Shown: positions 24,727 to 36,866 of the stretch, one piece after another
Layout: each line of letters starts with the position of its first letter
How positions within the stretch are numbered: the stretch's first letter is position 1
NCBI RefSeq assembly: GCF_900176405.1
Contig: NZ_FWXJ01000015.1
Location: 1-64,000, forward strand
DNA length: 64,000 nucleotides
From: Polynucleobacter kasalickyi
GTDB lineage: Bacteria > Pseudomonadota > Gammaproteobacteria > Burkholderiales > Burkholderiaceae
Reading direction: 5' to 3'
Position numbers and translations under genes: made by a program
The notes under the pieces: model-generated
The model's input: the letters and a program-made list of their open reading frames with translations, nothing else
Told to the model about the DNA's origin: nothing
The model's database searches: none

Positions 24727-25078
24727 AACTACTATGAAAATGCTGTTGAATTTGTTTTCTAATAGCAACTCTTTCTTTTTCTCGTAATCGACCTCTAGTT
24801 TGTTGGCCTACAGCTCTATTCAGTTTCACTACAATATCGGTATTAGGGCTAATTGAAGCTTTTCTGAAATTTTCCCTAATTAATCTTTTGATTCGATTTC
24901 TATCGATTGCTCGTCTAGCCTTTTTTTTAGGTATAGCTAAGCCAAGCCTTGAATTTTCTTGTTCAATAGACTCTTTAAGGTGAAAAGAAAGATGCGAGGT
25001 CTTAGGACCTGGCATCTTTAGGGTTTCCGCTATTTCTTGCGAAAGTAATAGCTTGTGCGGTTTTGAATGTTTATGCAT
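24719..25078 (-). CDS. rnpA: Ribonuclease P protein component
   Basis: 119 residues from the ATG at 25078; a TTG at 25111 would add eleven residues and neither start has a clear ribosome-binding site. The RNR motif is intact in ARRAIDRNRIKRLIRENFR, followed by DIVVKLNRA. The protein binds RNase P RNA and supports 5' maturation of tRNAs. It follows rpmH by 47 bases. Confidence 0.92.
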   Translation of the reverse strand: MHKHSKPHKLLLSQEIAETLKMPGPKTSHLSFHLKESIEQENSRLGLAIPKKKARRAIDRNRIKRLIRENFRKASISPNTDIVVKLNRAVGQQTRGRLREKERVAIRKQIQQHFHSSFE

Positions 25079-25125
25079 ACGCGGAGAAGAATTTAAACTT
25101 TCCCGCAACAACTTAACTGTTAAAT

Positions 25126-25260
25126 TTAAACAGCTAAACGTTTACGGCCTTTTGCACGACGATTATTCAATACTTTACGTCCCCCTTTGGTTTTCATACG
25201 AACAAGAAAGCCATGGGTACGTTTACGGCGCGTTACGGAAGGTTGATATGTACGTTTCAT
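25126..25260 (-). CDS. rpmH: Ribosomal protein L34
   Basis: A 44-residue protein: [14 protein letters not shown] at the start, then [20 protein letters not shown] and a basic end in KRLAV. It is a textbook bL34. It is the first gene of the minus-strand string and is divergent from dnaA across the probable origin region. Confidence 0.98.
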   Translation of the reverse strand: MKRTYQPSVTRRKRTHGFLVRMKTKGGRKVLNNRRAKGRKRLAV

Positions 25261-25411
25261 TTGATTTCACCACAGTTAAAATACTAGATAACCGATTATT
25301 TTCCATGACTTTGATGCATATGTCAATTTAGAATTAGTTTAATTGCAATAATAAATTATTTTCAATTCAACAAAGATCACTAAATGATTGAATTACTGAA
25401 TTTAAGAGAAG

Positions 25412-25462
25412 TTGTTAACAAGTTATCCACAGGTTTTGCACAGGATTTTAGGTTGTTGATAA
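25412..25462. promoter_or_regulatory. DnaA boxes upstream of dnaA (left part of oriC or dnaA control region)
   Basis: A perfect TTATCCACA on the plus strand at 25423-25431 and a perfect TTATCAACA on the minus strand at 25454-25462, with a weaker TTGTTAACA just before. The 254-base rpmH-dnaA gap is AT-rich. The boxes could serve initiation, autoregulation of dnaA, or both. Confidence 0.7.
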
Positions 25463-25514
25463 GTATCAAAGTTCGTTACAATCTAAATCTCTTAAAGTTC
25501 TATTTATTACATCT

Positions 25515-26981
25515 ATGATCAACCACCTGGGCAACAATCCTGAGACTGAATCAACTTTAAATGTTGAATCAGCTTCTGTGAGATTTTGGAACAACTTTGT
25601 CCTTACTATGGAGAAAGAAATGCCAAGTTCTCAATTTAGGACTTGGATAAAACCTTTGGCACCTATTGGATTGGATAATTCCGGAAATATCTTTGTAATT
25701 GCTGTTCCCAATCAGTTTAAATTAGATTGGATAAAAAACCAATTTACAAATAAAATCAATGATATAGCGAAGGATTTTTTATCGCCAGGTACACAAATTA
25801 GATTAATTGTTGACTCTCAAGCATGCTCTATTAAAGAAGCTGACAATTCATCATCCAATAATTTCATTAACAAAAGCCCAGAGCCTGATATTTTAGTTAA
25901 TGATGCTGATGACGATATTGACAGTGTTGAAAGTATTAATTTCAAGATTAACGTAGAAGATTTTTCCAAACTTAGCCCTATCTTGACGTTCGATACTTTT
26001 GTGAATGGTAAAGCAAATCAATTAGCTAGGGCTGCAGCAATTCAAGTTGCTAATAATCCTGGTACGTCCTATAACCCAATGTTTTTATATGGCGGTGTAG
26101 GTCTAGGAAAAACCCATTTAATTCATGCAGTTGGGAATTATCTTTTAAAACAAAAACCAAACGCAAAAATACGTTACATACACGCTGAACAATATGTTTC
26201 TGATGTGGTGAGAGCTTATCAACAAAAAGCTTTCGATAAGTTTAAATCCTACTATCATTCGTTAGATTTATTGTTAATTGATGATATTCAGTTTTTTAGT
26301 GGGAAAAATCGTACGCAAGAAGAGTTCTTTTATGCATTTGAAGCCTTAATTTCTAACAAATCTCAAATTATCATTACCTCTGATACTTATCCAAAGGAGA
26401 TGGACGGCATTGATGATCGCTTGATTTCAAGGTTTGACTCTGGATTAACTGTTGCCATTGAACCACCAGAACTTGAAATGCGAGTTGCTATCTTAATGAA
26501 GAAAGCTCAAGCAGAGTTTGTACCCATGTCCGAAGACGTTGCTTTTTTTATTGCCAAACATTTAAGATCAAACATTCGTGAATTAGAAGGGGCTTTGCGT
26601 AAAATTCTTGCTTATGTAAGGTTTCACGGCAAAGAAGTGAATATTGATGTGGCTAAAGAGGCCTTAAAAGATTTATTATCCATCCAAAACAGGCAAATTT
26701 CTGTTGAAAACATTCAAAAAGCAGTCGCTGATTTCTATGGCATCAAAGTTGCTGATATGTATTCAAAGAAAAGACCAGCAAATATTGCCAAACCGCGACA
26801 AATAGCTATGTACATTGCGAAAGAACTGACCCAAAAGAGCTTACCTGAGATTGGAGAGCTATTTGGTGGTAGAGATCATACTACCGTTTTACACGCCGTT
26901 AGACGAATAATTGAGTTACGATCTTTAGACAGTCAGTTAAATCATGAACTGCATGTTTTAGAACAAACTTTAAAGGCGTAA
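25515..26981 (+). CDS. dnaA: Chromosomal replication initiator DnaA
   Basis: 488 residues. Domain I begins near [26 protein letters not shown] variable linker (about 110-160) leads to the AAA+ domain with [10 protein letters not shown] (Walker A) and [10 protein letters not shown] (Walker B). The C-terminal DNA-binding domain has [14 protein letters not shown]. It binds DnaA boxes and opens oriC. The ATG start lacks a strong ribosome-binding site. dnaN and gyrB follow in the ancestral order. Confidence 0.98.
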   Translation: MINHLGNNPETESTLNVESASVRFWNNFVLTMEKEMPSSQFRTWIKPLAPIGLDNSGNIFVIAVPNQFKLDWIKNQFTNKINDIAKDFLSPGTQIRLIVDSQACSIKEADNSSSNNFINKSPEPDILVNDADDDIDSVESINFKINVEDFSKLSPILTFDTFVNGKANQLARAAAIQVANNPGTSYNPMFLYGGVGLGKTHLIHAVGNYLLKQKPNAKIRYIHAEQYVSDVVRAYQQKAFDKFKSYYHSLDLLLIDDIQFFSGKNRTQEEFFYAFEALISNKSQIIITSDTYPKEMDGIDDRLISRFDSGLTVAIEPPELEMRVAILMKKAQAEFVPMSEDVAFFIAKHLRSNIRELEGALRKILAYVRFHGKEVNIDVAKEALKDLLSIQNRQISVENIQKAVADFYGIKVADMYSKKRPANIAKPRQIAMYIAKELTQKSLPEIGELFGGRDHTTVLHAVRRIIELRSLDSQLNHELHVLEQTLKA

Positions 26982-26986
26982 TAAAC

Positions 26987-27195
26987 TGTGGATAAGGTTG
27001 TTAATAAGTAGTGTAGAAGTCTGTTAACAACTAATGTATAAGTTGTTTAAAATTTGTGGATAATTTCAATAGTTCATGCAAAATAGAGTAATTAGCATAG
27101 TTATTCAAAATTTGTTCTTAAGTTATACAGAAGTTATCAACAACTTTTAATCTTAATAAGTTATTGTATTAGAAAGTTTTTTTAAATTATCCACT
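26987..27195. other. Probable replication origin (oriC) between dnaA and dnaN
   Basis: The 267-base dnaA-dnaN gap holds three perfect DnaA boxes: 26987-26995 and 27055-27063 (minus strand, TTATCCACA) and 27134-27142 (plus, TTATCAACA). Weaker ones are TTATACAGA (27123-27131) and TTATCCACT (27187-27195). An A/T-only-like stretch at 27148-27189 would serve as unwinding element. Genes to the right run on plus and most to the left on minus, as expected from an origin here. Strand-skew data would confirm. Confidence 0.7.
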
Positions 27196-27248
27196 GAAAT
27201 TTGAATCCTTATTATTACTACTAAACAAAAAAATTATCATTCAGGAAA

Positions 27249-28370
27249 TTGAATATGCAACTGGTCAGTACAACACGAGATAGTCTCTTAAAACCCTTAC
27301 AATTTGTAAGCGGTATTGTGGAAAGACGTCATACTCTACCAATTCTCGCTAACTTACTAATGCGTAAGAACAATGAGTCTATTTCATTTATCTCTACTGA
27401 TATTGATATTCAAATCACTACGATTACTGACTTTGGTGTAGGTGACGATGACTTCAGTACAACTGTAGGAGCTAGAAAGCTTTTAGATATTCTTCGTGCA
27501 ATGCCAGAAGGACCAATTAGTCTCACAATGAAGGAAAACCGCATGGTAGTTCAAAGCGGAAAAAGTAGATTTTCTCTTCAAACCTTAGCTGCCAGTGAAT
27601 TTCCAATTATGTTGGAAAATAATCAAAATGTAAGATCTTTTGAAATTTCTCAAAAAGAATTTAAACAATTAATTAGCCAAGTTCACTTCGCGATGGCTCA
27701 ACAAGACATTCGTTACTATTTGAATGGAATGTTAATGGTTCTAGATGATAATAAGCTGATTGCAGTTGCAACGGATGGTCATCGTTTAGCTTATGGTCAA
27801 ATCATTTTAGAAAAACCACCAGTTGGCGAAACGAATAAAATTGAAGTTATTGTGCCAAGAAAAACAATTTTAGAATGCCAACATTTGTTAGATGATGTAG
27901 ACGCACCTTTAAAAGTTTCTATTAGTCCAACTCAAATTAAGTTTGAATTTAATACGATTGAACTCTTATCTAAATTAGTTGAAGGAAAGTTCCCTGATTA
28001 TCAAAGAGTAATTCCTAAAGGTCATAAAAATTCTTTTATTGTTCCTAGAGAAATTTTTCAATCAGCATTGCAAAGAGCTGCAATTCTTACTACAGATAAA
28101 TTTAAAGGTATTCGTTGTTCATTAAAAGATAACCTTTTAGTTATTCAATCAACGAATGCAGAACAAGAAGAAGCACAAGAGGAAATTGAAACAGCATACG
28201 AAGGCGATCATTTAGATATCGGATTTAACGTTACCTATCTGCTTGATGTTCTATCGAATGTTAAGAATGAGAGTATTCAAATTAATTTGGGTGATTCAAA
28301 TTCAAGTGCCCTCATCACCATACCTGACAATGAAAATTTCAAGTATGTCGTAATGCCAATGCGTATTTAA
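27249..28370 (+). CDS. dnaN: DNA polymerase III beta sliding clamp
   Basis: 373 residues, the standard length. Three repeated clamp folds are traceable, with PLQFVSGIVERRHTLPILANLL at the start, RYYLNGMLM in the middle and the C-terminal YVVMPMRI ending typical of the family. It tethers polymerases to DNA. It lies 14 bases before gyrB. Confidence 0.98.
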   Translation: MNMQLVSTTRDSLLKPLQFVSGIVERRHTLPILANLLMRKNNESISFISTDIDIQITTITDFGVGDDDFSTTVGARKLLDILRAMPEGPISLTMKENRMVVQSGKSRFSLQTLAASEFPIMLENNQNVRSFEISQKEFKQLISQVHFAMAQQDIRYYLNGMLMVLDDNKLIAVATDGHRLAYGQIILEKPPVGETNKIEVIVPRKTILECQHLLDDVDAPLKVSISPTQIKFEFNTIELLSKLVEGKFPDYQRVIPKGHKNSFIVPREIFQSALQRAAILTTDKFKGIRCSLKDNLLVIQSTNAEQEEAQEEIETAYEGDHLDIGFNVTYLLDVLSNVKNESIQINLGDSNSSALITIPDNENFKYVVMPMRI

Positions 28371-28378
28371 TTAACTAA

Positions 28379-31364
<2,986 letters not shown>

Positions 31365-31369
31365 AAATC

Positions 31370-31600
31370 ATGTTATTTATCAGCTTACCTGAACTAGAAA
31401 ATGCAATAAATTTTTGGAGAAATAAATCCCCTTCCGTTGGCGATTCGCTTATTTTATCGAAAGAAGCTTCTGCCTTAGCAAAGCCTTATGCAATTTTAAT
31501 TTTGCAAGGTGCTCAAAGAATATCTGTTGATAATTTAGATCCCAATGAATTGGATGCATGGAATAGATATCTTCAAGAAAGTTTTAATAGAAAAGGCTAG
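31370..31600 (+). CDS. DUF3717-like small protein
   Basis: 76 residues. The pattern LENAINFWRNKSP, then LSKEASALAKPYAILIL, then LDPNELDAWNRYLQ matches the DUF3717 family of Burkholderiales as I recall it (AINxWR ... LAxPYAxM ... AWxxW). The function is unknown; no signal peptide or metal motif is visible. It lies 5 bases after the SET-domain gene and 4 bases before the oxidoreductase, within one unit. Confidence 0.7.
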   Translation: MLFISLPELENAINFWRNKSPSVGDSLILSKEASALAKPYAILILQGAQRISVDNLDPNELDAWNRYLQESFNRKG

Positions 31601-31604
31601 TTTT

Positions 31605-33215
31605 ATGGATCACGGCACCTTTGACTTCATTATTATTGGCGCAGGCAGCGCAGGTTGTTTATTAGCTAATCAATTAACAAAAAACCCCAATCATCGTGTT
31701 TTGCTAATAGAGGCTGGTGCTAAAGATGATTATCTTTGGATACATATTCCAGTTGGTTATTTGTATTGCATTGACAACCCAAGAACAGATTGGCAATTTA
31801 AAACAGAGCCGAGCAAAGGTCTTAATTCCCGTTCCTTAATTTATCCTAGAGGAAAGGTACTTGGTGGAAGCTCTTCAATCAATGGCATGATTTATATGAG
31901 AGGTCAAGAGCAGGATTATCAAGACTGGGTCAACCAAACAACTGATAATTCTTGGTCTTGGAATCATTGTTTAGATCGTTTTAAGGCCTTCGAAAATTAT
32001 CACGGGGGTTCCAATCAATGGCATGGTAGCAATGGCCCATGGCGTGTAAGTCGTCAGCGTTTGCATTGGAAAGTTCTTGATGTTTTCCGACAGGCTGCTA
32101 ATGAATATGGAATTAATAATACGGACGATTTTAATCGTGGTGATAATTCCGGAATTGGTTATTTTGATGTTAATCAAGAGAATGGCTTTAGGTTAAATGC
32201 TTCTAAAGCATTTCTCAAAATGGCATCGAAAAGACCAAATTTGACGTTGATCACAGGGGCTTTGGTTGAAAAAATTCACTTTGATCCAGTAACCAAAAAA
32301 ACTACCGGTATTTCTTTTCTGGGTGGTGACCATCATCATACTGCCCAGGTTCATCAAGAGATTTTATTAAGTGCAGGCTCCATTGGTTCAGTACAAATCC
32401 TGGAGCGATCTGGAATTGGTCAAGAAAAACATTTAGGCTCTTTAGGCATTGAAACAATTGTTAACTCTCCAGGGGTAGGAGAGAATCTGCAAGATCATCT
32501 TCAACTTCGCATGATTTACAAAGTGCGTGGTATATCAACTTTAAATACAAAAGCTAACTCTTTTATCGGAAAAGGTTTAATTGGGTTGCAATATCTTTTG
32601 AATAGAAGTGGACCCATGTCAATGGCTCCATCGCAGTTAGGTGCTTTTACAAAAAGTGCTGACTACCACACACGTTCAAATATTCAATATCATGTTCAAC
32701 CACTCTCTTTAGAGCGATTCGGTGAAGATTTACATTCTTTTAATGCAATTACAGCTAGCGTTTGTAATTTACGACCGACTTCAAGAGGGTCTATACACAT
32801 TACGTCAAATGACGTTTTCGCTAAGCCCAAAATTGACCCAAATTACCTTTCGACTTCAGAGGACCAAACCGTAGCAATTGAGTCCATCCAAACAACGAGA
32901 AAAATTATTCAACAGTCAGCTTTAATGGCTTATCATCCAGAAGAATATAAACCAGGGGTCCATTTAACGAGTGACGACGAGTTAATTCATGCTGCCGGCG
33001 ATATTGGAACAACTATTTTTCACCCTGTTGGAACTTGTAAGATGGGTAGTTCTAATGACGCAAATGCCGTATTAGATTCGGAACTTAGAGTTCGTGGGGT
33101 TAAAGGATTGCGGGTGGTAGACGCTTCTGCTATGCCTACTATTACCTCTGGTAATACGGCAGCGCCCACGATGATGATCGCATACCGCGTAGCTGAATTA
33201 TTACGCGCTAATTAA
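31605..33215 (+). CDS. GMC-family FAD oxidoreductase (choline/alcohol dehydrogenase-like)
   Basis: 536 residues from the ATG at 31605, where the FAD-binding IIIGAGSAGCLLANQL lies at the expected ten residues in. GMC signatures PRGKVLGGSSSINGMIYMRG and SAGSIGSVQILERSGIG are intact. The catalytic His is in FHPVGTCKMG and the partner Asn in ITSGNTAAPTMMIA. These enzymes oxidise alcohols, including choline and aliphatic or aromatic alcohols; the substrate is not deducible. It precedes the Liv-type transporter by 73 bases. Confidence 0.9.
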   Translation: MDHGTFDFIIIGAGSAGCLLANQLTKNPNHRVLLIEAGAKDDYLWIHIPVGYLYCIDNPRTDWQFKTEPSKGLNSRSLIYPRGKVLGGSSSINGMIYMRGQEQDYQDWVNQTTDNSWSWNHCLDRFKAFENYHGGSNQWHGSNGPWRVSRQRLHWKVLDVFRQAANEYGINNTDDFNRGDNSGIGYFDVNQENGFRLNASKAFLKMASKRPNLTLITGALVEKIHFDPVTKKTTGISFLGGDHHHTAQVHQEILLSAGSIGSVQILERSGIGQEKHLGSLGIETIVNSPGVGENLQDHLQLRMIYKVRGISTLNTKANSFIGKGLIGLQYLLNRSGPMSMAPSQLGAFTKSADYHTRSNIQYHVQPLSLERFGEDLHSFNAITASVCNLRPTSRGSIHITSNDVFAKPKIDPNYLSTSEDQTVAIESIQTTRKIIQQSALMAYHPEEYKPGVHLTSDDELIHAAGDIGTTIFHPVGTCKMGSSNDANAVLDSELRVRGVKGLRVVDASAMPTITSGNTAAPTMMIAYRVAELLRAN

Positions 33216-33288
33216 TTGGTAAAAACCCCTAGTAATTTTGTCTTTATATGCCGCGTTAAATATGTAATATTGTAGATAATCTAATTTT

Positions 33289-34050
33289 ATGAATAAAACA
33301 AATTACATCCTTGAAACCAAAAATCTTTTTAAGACATTTAAAGGTTTTGTTGCAGTTAATGACGTTAATCTAAAAGTTGAAGAGGGCTCTATTCATGCCT
33401 TAATTGGCCCTAATGGTGCTGGAAAAACCACTTGTTTTAACTTGTTAACAAAATTTCATATTCCAAGTAGTGGGTCTATTTTATTTAAAGGATCTGATAT
33501 TACTTCGTTGGCTCCTGCCCAGATAGCCAATTTGGGAATTATTCGGTCCTTTCAAATTTCTGCAGTTTTTCCTCATTTATCGGTTTTAGATAATGTCAGG
33601 GTTGCTTTATTAAAAAACTTGGGAATTGAGTTTTCATTTTGGCGGTCTTCAAAATCACTAAACCAGTTGAATGATCGGGCGATGGAATTACTCGGGTTGG
33701 TTGGTTTAGAACAATATGCCGACGAGCTTACTGTAAATCTTCCATATGGTAGAAAGCGTGTTTTAGAGATCGCAACAACCTTAGCGATGAGTCCTTCACT
33801 AATGTTATTGGATGAGCCTACACAGGGTATGGGACACGAAGATGTAATGATGGTGACAGACTTAATTGCCACTGTTGCAAAGGGAAGAACCGTACTGATG
33901 GTAGAGCACAATATGAAAGTTGTATCGACTATTGCTAATAAAATTACGGTTTTACAACGTGGTGCTGTTTTAGCGGAAGGTTCATACTCCGAGGTTTCGA
34001 AGAATCCACAAGTTTTAGAAGCCTATATGGGCTCTTCGGAGGAGCATTAA
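33289..34050 (+). CDS. livG: Branched-chain amino acid-type ABC transporter ATP-binding protein LivG
   Basis: 253 residues. Walker A is IGPNGAGKTT, Walker B LMLLDEPTQGM, and H-loop VEHNM. The signature motif reads LPYGRKRVLEIA in place of the usual LSxGQ, as is common in LivG/UrtD-type subunits. With LivF it powers a LivHM channel. It overlaps livF by 1 bp (TAATG). The solute could be amino acids, urea, amides or aromatic acids. Confidence 0.93.
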   Translation: MNKTNYILETKNLFKTFKGFVAVNDVNLKVEEGSIHALIGPNGAGKTTCFNLLTKFHIPSSGSILFKGSDITSLAPAQIANLGIIRSFQISAVFPHLSVLDNVRVALLKNLGIEFSFWRSSKSLNQLNDRAMELLGLVGLEQYADELTVNLPYGRKRVLEIATTLAMSPSLMLLDEPTQGMGHEDVMMVTDLIATVAKGRTVLMVEHNMKVVSTIANKITVLQRGAVLAEGSYSEVSKNPQVLEAYMGSSEEH

Positions 34051-34751
34051 TGACTTTTGCGATTGAAATCAATAATCTAAATGCTTGGTATGGTGAGTCA
34101 CATATTCTGCATGGAATTAATTTATCAGTCCAGGAAGGGGAGGTCGTTACTCTTCTTGGTAGAAATGGGGCTGGTCGAACAAGTACTTTAAGGGCAATTT
34201 TAGGTCTTACTGGAAAAAGGACTGGCTCGATTAAGATTTATGATCATGAAACCATCGATATGGGTACTCATACGATTCCTCGCTTAGGGGTCGGGTATTG
34301 TCCTGAGGAGCGTGGCATCTTTTCAACTTTGTCGACTGAGGAAAACTTAATGCTACCTCCAGTTGTTAAACCTGGTGGTTTAAGTTTAGATGAGATTTAT
34401 AGTATGTTTCCTAATTTGTACGAGCGTCGATTTAGTCCCGGTACTCGTTTGAGTGGTGGTGAGCAGCAAATGTTGGCCATGGCTAGGATATTGAGAACAG
34501 GTGCGAAACTACTGTTATTAGATGAAATTACTGAGGGTTTGGCGCCAGTGATTGTCCAAAAATTAGGACAAGTGGTGCGTGATCTTCGTGAAAAGGGTTA
34601 CACCATTATTTTGGTGGAGCAAAATTTTAGATTTGCTGCCCCATTGGCCGATCGTCATTATGTAATAGAGCATGGGCAGGTTGTCGAAACTGTTTTAAGT
34701 AGTGAATTAACTCAAAAAACTGAGTTACTGAATAGTTATTTGGGTGTTTAA
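34050..34751 (+). CDS. livF: ABC transporter ATP-binding protein LivF
   Basis: 233 residues. The signature LSGGEQQMLAMARIL, Walker B LLLLDEITEGLAP and H-loop VEQNF are canonical. Walker A reads LLGRNGAGRTST: the Lys that normally contacts ATP phosphates is Arg. I recall similar Arg-containing LivF proteins in Burkholderiales, so this may be a lineage trait and not damage. It is followed 24 bases later by the binding-protein gene. Confidence 0.93.
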   Translation: MTFAIEINNLNAWYGESHILHGINLSVQEGEVVTLLGRNGAGRTSTLRAILGLTGKRTGSIKIYDHETIDMGTHTIPRLGVGYCPEERGIFSTLSTEENLMLPPVVKPGGLSLDEIYSMFPNLYERRFSPGTRLSGGEQQMLAMARILRTGAKLLLLDEITEGLAPVIVQKLGQVVRDLREKGYTIILVEQNFRFAAPLADRHYVIEHGQVVETVLSSELTQKTELLNSYLGV

Positions 34752-34775
34752 TCAATCTCAAGTTTAAGGATAAAT

Positions 34776-35972
34776 ATGAAGATTAAAAAAATTGTATCTG
34801 CTCTTTCGTTGCTTTGTGCAACGGGTTTAGCTGGCGCTGCTGACAATAAGCCAATCAAGATCGGTTTTATTACTGATGGTGCTAGTTTATATTCTGATAT
34901 TGATGGTATTGGTGGTAAAGAAGCCATGGAGATGGCGATTGCCGATTTCGGAGGCTCCGTTTTAGGTCGTAAAGTTGAAATTTTATATGCTGATCATCAA
35001 AATAAAGCTGATATTGCTGCTTCGAAGGCGCGCGAGTGGATCGATCAAGAAGGTGTTAATGTGATTTTTGGTGGTACGAATTCTGGAACTGCTTTAGCTA
35101 CTGCTAAGGTTACCTCAGAGAAGAAGCGTATTTATATTAATAATGGCGCTGGTACTTCAGCATTAACTAATGAGCAGTGTTCTCCTTATACTATTCACTA
35201 TACATACGACACAATTGCTTTAGCCAATGTTACTGGTAAGGCTATGGTTGATAAAGGAAATAAAAACTGGTATTTTTTAACAGCTGACTATGCTTTTGGT
35301 GAGCAACTTCAAAAGGATGCAACAAAGGTTGTTCTAGATAATGGTGGAAAAGTGCTTGGCTCTGTAAAGCACCCACTTAATGCAAGTGATTTTTCCTCTT
35401 TTTTACTACAGGCTCAAAGTTCTAAAGCCCAAGTTCTTGGTTTAGCTAATGCTGGCGGTGATACGATTAACTCTGTGAAGGCTGCTGCTGAATTTGGTAT
35501 CAATAAGTCAATGAAACTCGCGGGTTTATTAGTTTTTATTACAGATATTCATAGTATTGGTATTAAGAATGCAGCTGGTTTACTTGCAACGGAAGCTTGG
35601 TATTGGGATTTAAACGAAGAAAGCCGAGCTTTTGCTGGCCGCTTTATCCAAAAACTCAAGCGTATGCCAACCTCTGTGCATGCCGGTGACTACTCTTCAA
35701 TGTTGTCTTACTTAAAAGCTGTGAAGGCAGCCGGTACAGACAATCCAGATAAAGTCATGACAGAACTTCGCAAAATGAAAATAAATGACTTGTTTACTAA
35801 AGGTGGATATATCCGTAAAGATGGAACAATGGTTCACGACATGTATTTGTTTGAAACCAAAAAAGCTGAAGAAGTTACTAAGCCTTGGGATTATTACAAA
35901 GTTGTTAATAAGATTTCTGGTGAACAGGCTTTTAATACGCTTGCCGAATCAAAGTGTCCACTTGTTAAGTAA
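34776..35972 (+). CDS. livK: Periplasmic substrate-binding protein, LivK/Peripla_BP_6 type
   Basis: 398 residues with a signal peptide (KKIVSALSLLCATGLAGAA). The mature protein begins KPIKIGFITDGASLYSDIDG and has the GGTNSGTALA and YAFGEQLQKD segments of the type I periplasmic binding fold. It captures the solute for LivHMGF. The binding pocket differs enough from leucine-binding proteins that the ligand is open; amides, short-chain acids or aromatic compounds are possible. AAGGA precedes the ATG. Confidence 0.9.
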   Translation: MKIKKIVSALSLLCATGLAGAADNKPIKIGFITDGASLYSDIDGIGGKEAMEMAIADFGGSVLGRKVEILYADHQNKADIAASKAREWIDQEGVNVIFGGTNSGTALATAKVTSEKKRIYINNGAGTSALTNEQCSPYTIHYTYDTIALANVTGKAMVDKGNKNWYFLTADYAFGEQLQKDATKVVLDNGGKVLGSVKHPLNASDFSSFLLQAQSSKAQVLGLANAGGDTINSVKAAAEFGINKSMKLAGLLVFITDIHSIGIKNAAGLLATEAWYWDLNEESRAFAGRFIQKLKRMPTSVHAGDYSSMLSYLKAVKAAGTDNPDKVMTELRKMKINDLFTKGGYIRKDGTMVHDMYLFETKKAEEVTKPWDYYKVVNKISGEQAFNTLAESKCPLVK

Positions 35973-35981
35973 TTGATTTAA

Positions 35982-36866
35982 ATGGAAATTTTTGGTCTTC
36001 CTGTTTCAGCTATTCTTAGCCAACTCCTTTTGGGGTTGGTTAATGGTAGTTTTTATGCCATGTTAAGTCTTGGTTTAGCCGTGATCTTTGGCTTATTGAA
36101 CGTTGTGAACTTTGCTCATGGTGCAATGTTCATGATGGGCGCTTTATTTACTTGGATTGGGTTTTCCGCATTTAACATTCCTTATTGGCAGATGTTAATT
36201 TTGGCACCTCTCGTTGTTGGTTTGATCGGTGTTCTTATTGAAAAACTTTTGTTAAAGCATTTATATGAATTAGATCATTTGTATGGTCTTCTTTTAACCT
36301 TTGGAATGACTCTTATTCTTGAGGGAGTTTTTAGGTCGTTTTATGGTGTTTCAGGTATGCCATATAGTGTTCCTGATAGCTTAAGTGGCGCAATTAATGT
36401 TGGTTTTATGTTTCTTCCAATTTATCGCGCTTGGGTTGTGCTCATATCTCTTGTTGTGTGTTTTGGTACATGGTTTATTATTGAGAGAACGAAACTAGGT
36501 GCCTATTTAAGAGCTGGTACAGAAAACCCTAAGCTTGTTCAAGCTTTTGGAATTAACTTTCCTGTAATGGTGACACTAACATATGGTTTCGGAGTTGCTT
36601 TAGCAGCTCTCTCCGGTGTTTTAGCAGCGCCAATTATTCAGATTTCTCCTTTAATGGGCTCTAATCTAATTATCACAATCTTTGCGATTGTTGTTATTGG
36701 TGGAATGGGTTCAATTTTAGGGTCTATTTTTACTGGTTTAGGGCTTGGACTAATAGAGGCTCTTACTAAAGTCGTTTACCCCGAGGCTTCTAGTACCGTT
36801 GTTTTTGTGATTATGGCAATGGTTCTTTTAGTTCGTCCAGCTGGTCTTTTTGGTCGGGAGAGGTAA
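35982..36866 (+). CDS. livH: ABC transporter permease LivH
   Basis: 294 residues with about eight membrane helices. QLLLGLVNGSFYAMLSLGLAVIFGLLNVVNFAHGAMFMMGA is the LivH start region (given here in part: LGLVNGSFYAMLSLGLAVIF), and VIGGMGSILGS is the family loop. It forms half of the channel with LivM, whose start overlaps its stop by one base (TAATG). Confidence 0.94.
   Translation: MEIFGLPVSAILSQLLLGLVNGSFYAMLSLGLAVIFGLLNVVNFAHGAMFMMGALFTWIGFSAFNIPYWQMLILAPLVVGLIGVLIEKLLLKHLYELDHLYGLLLTFGMTLILEGVFRSFYGVSGMPYSVPDSLSGAINVGFMFLPIYRAWVVLISLVVCFGTWFIIERTKLGAYLRAGTENPKLVQAFGINFPVMVTLTYGFGVALAALSGVLAAPIIQISPLMGSNLIITIFAIVVIGGMGSILGSIFTGLGLGLIEALTKVVYPEASSTVVFVIMAMVLLVRPAGLFGRER

Noticed and set aside
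34050..34751. LivF as a pseudogene because of the Walker A change
   Set aside because: The frame, signature motif, Walker B and H-loop are intact, and overlap coupling with livG is preserved.
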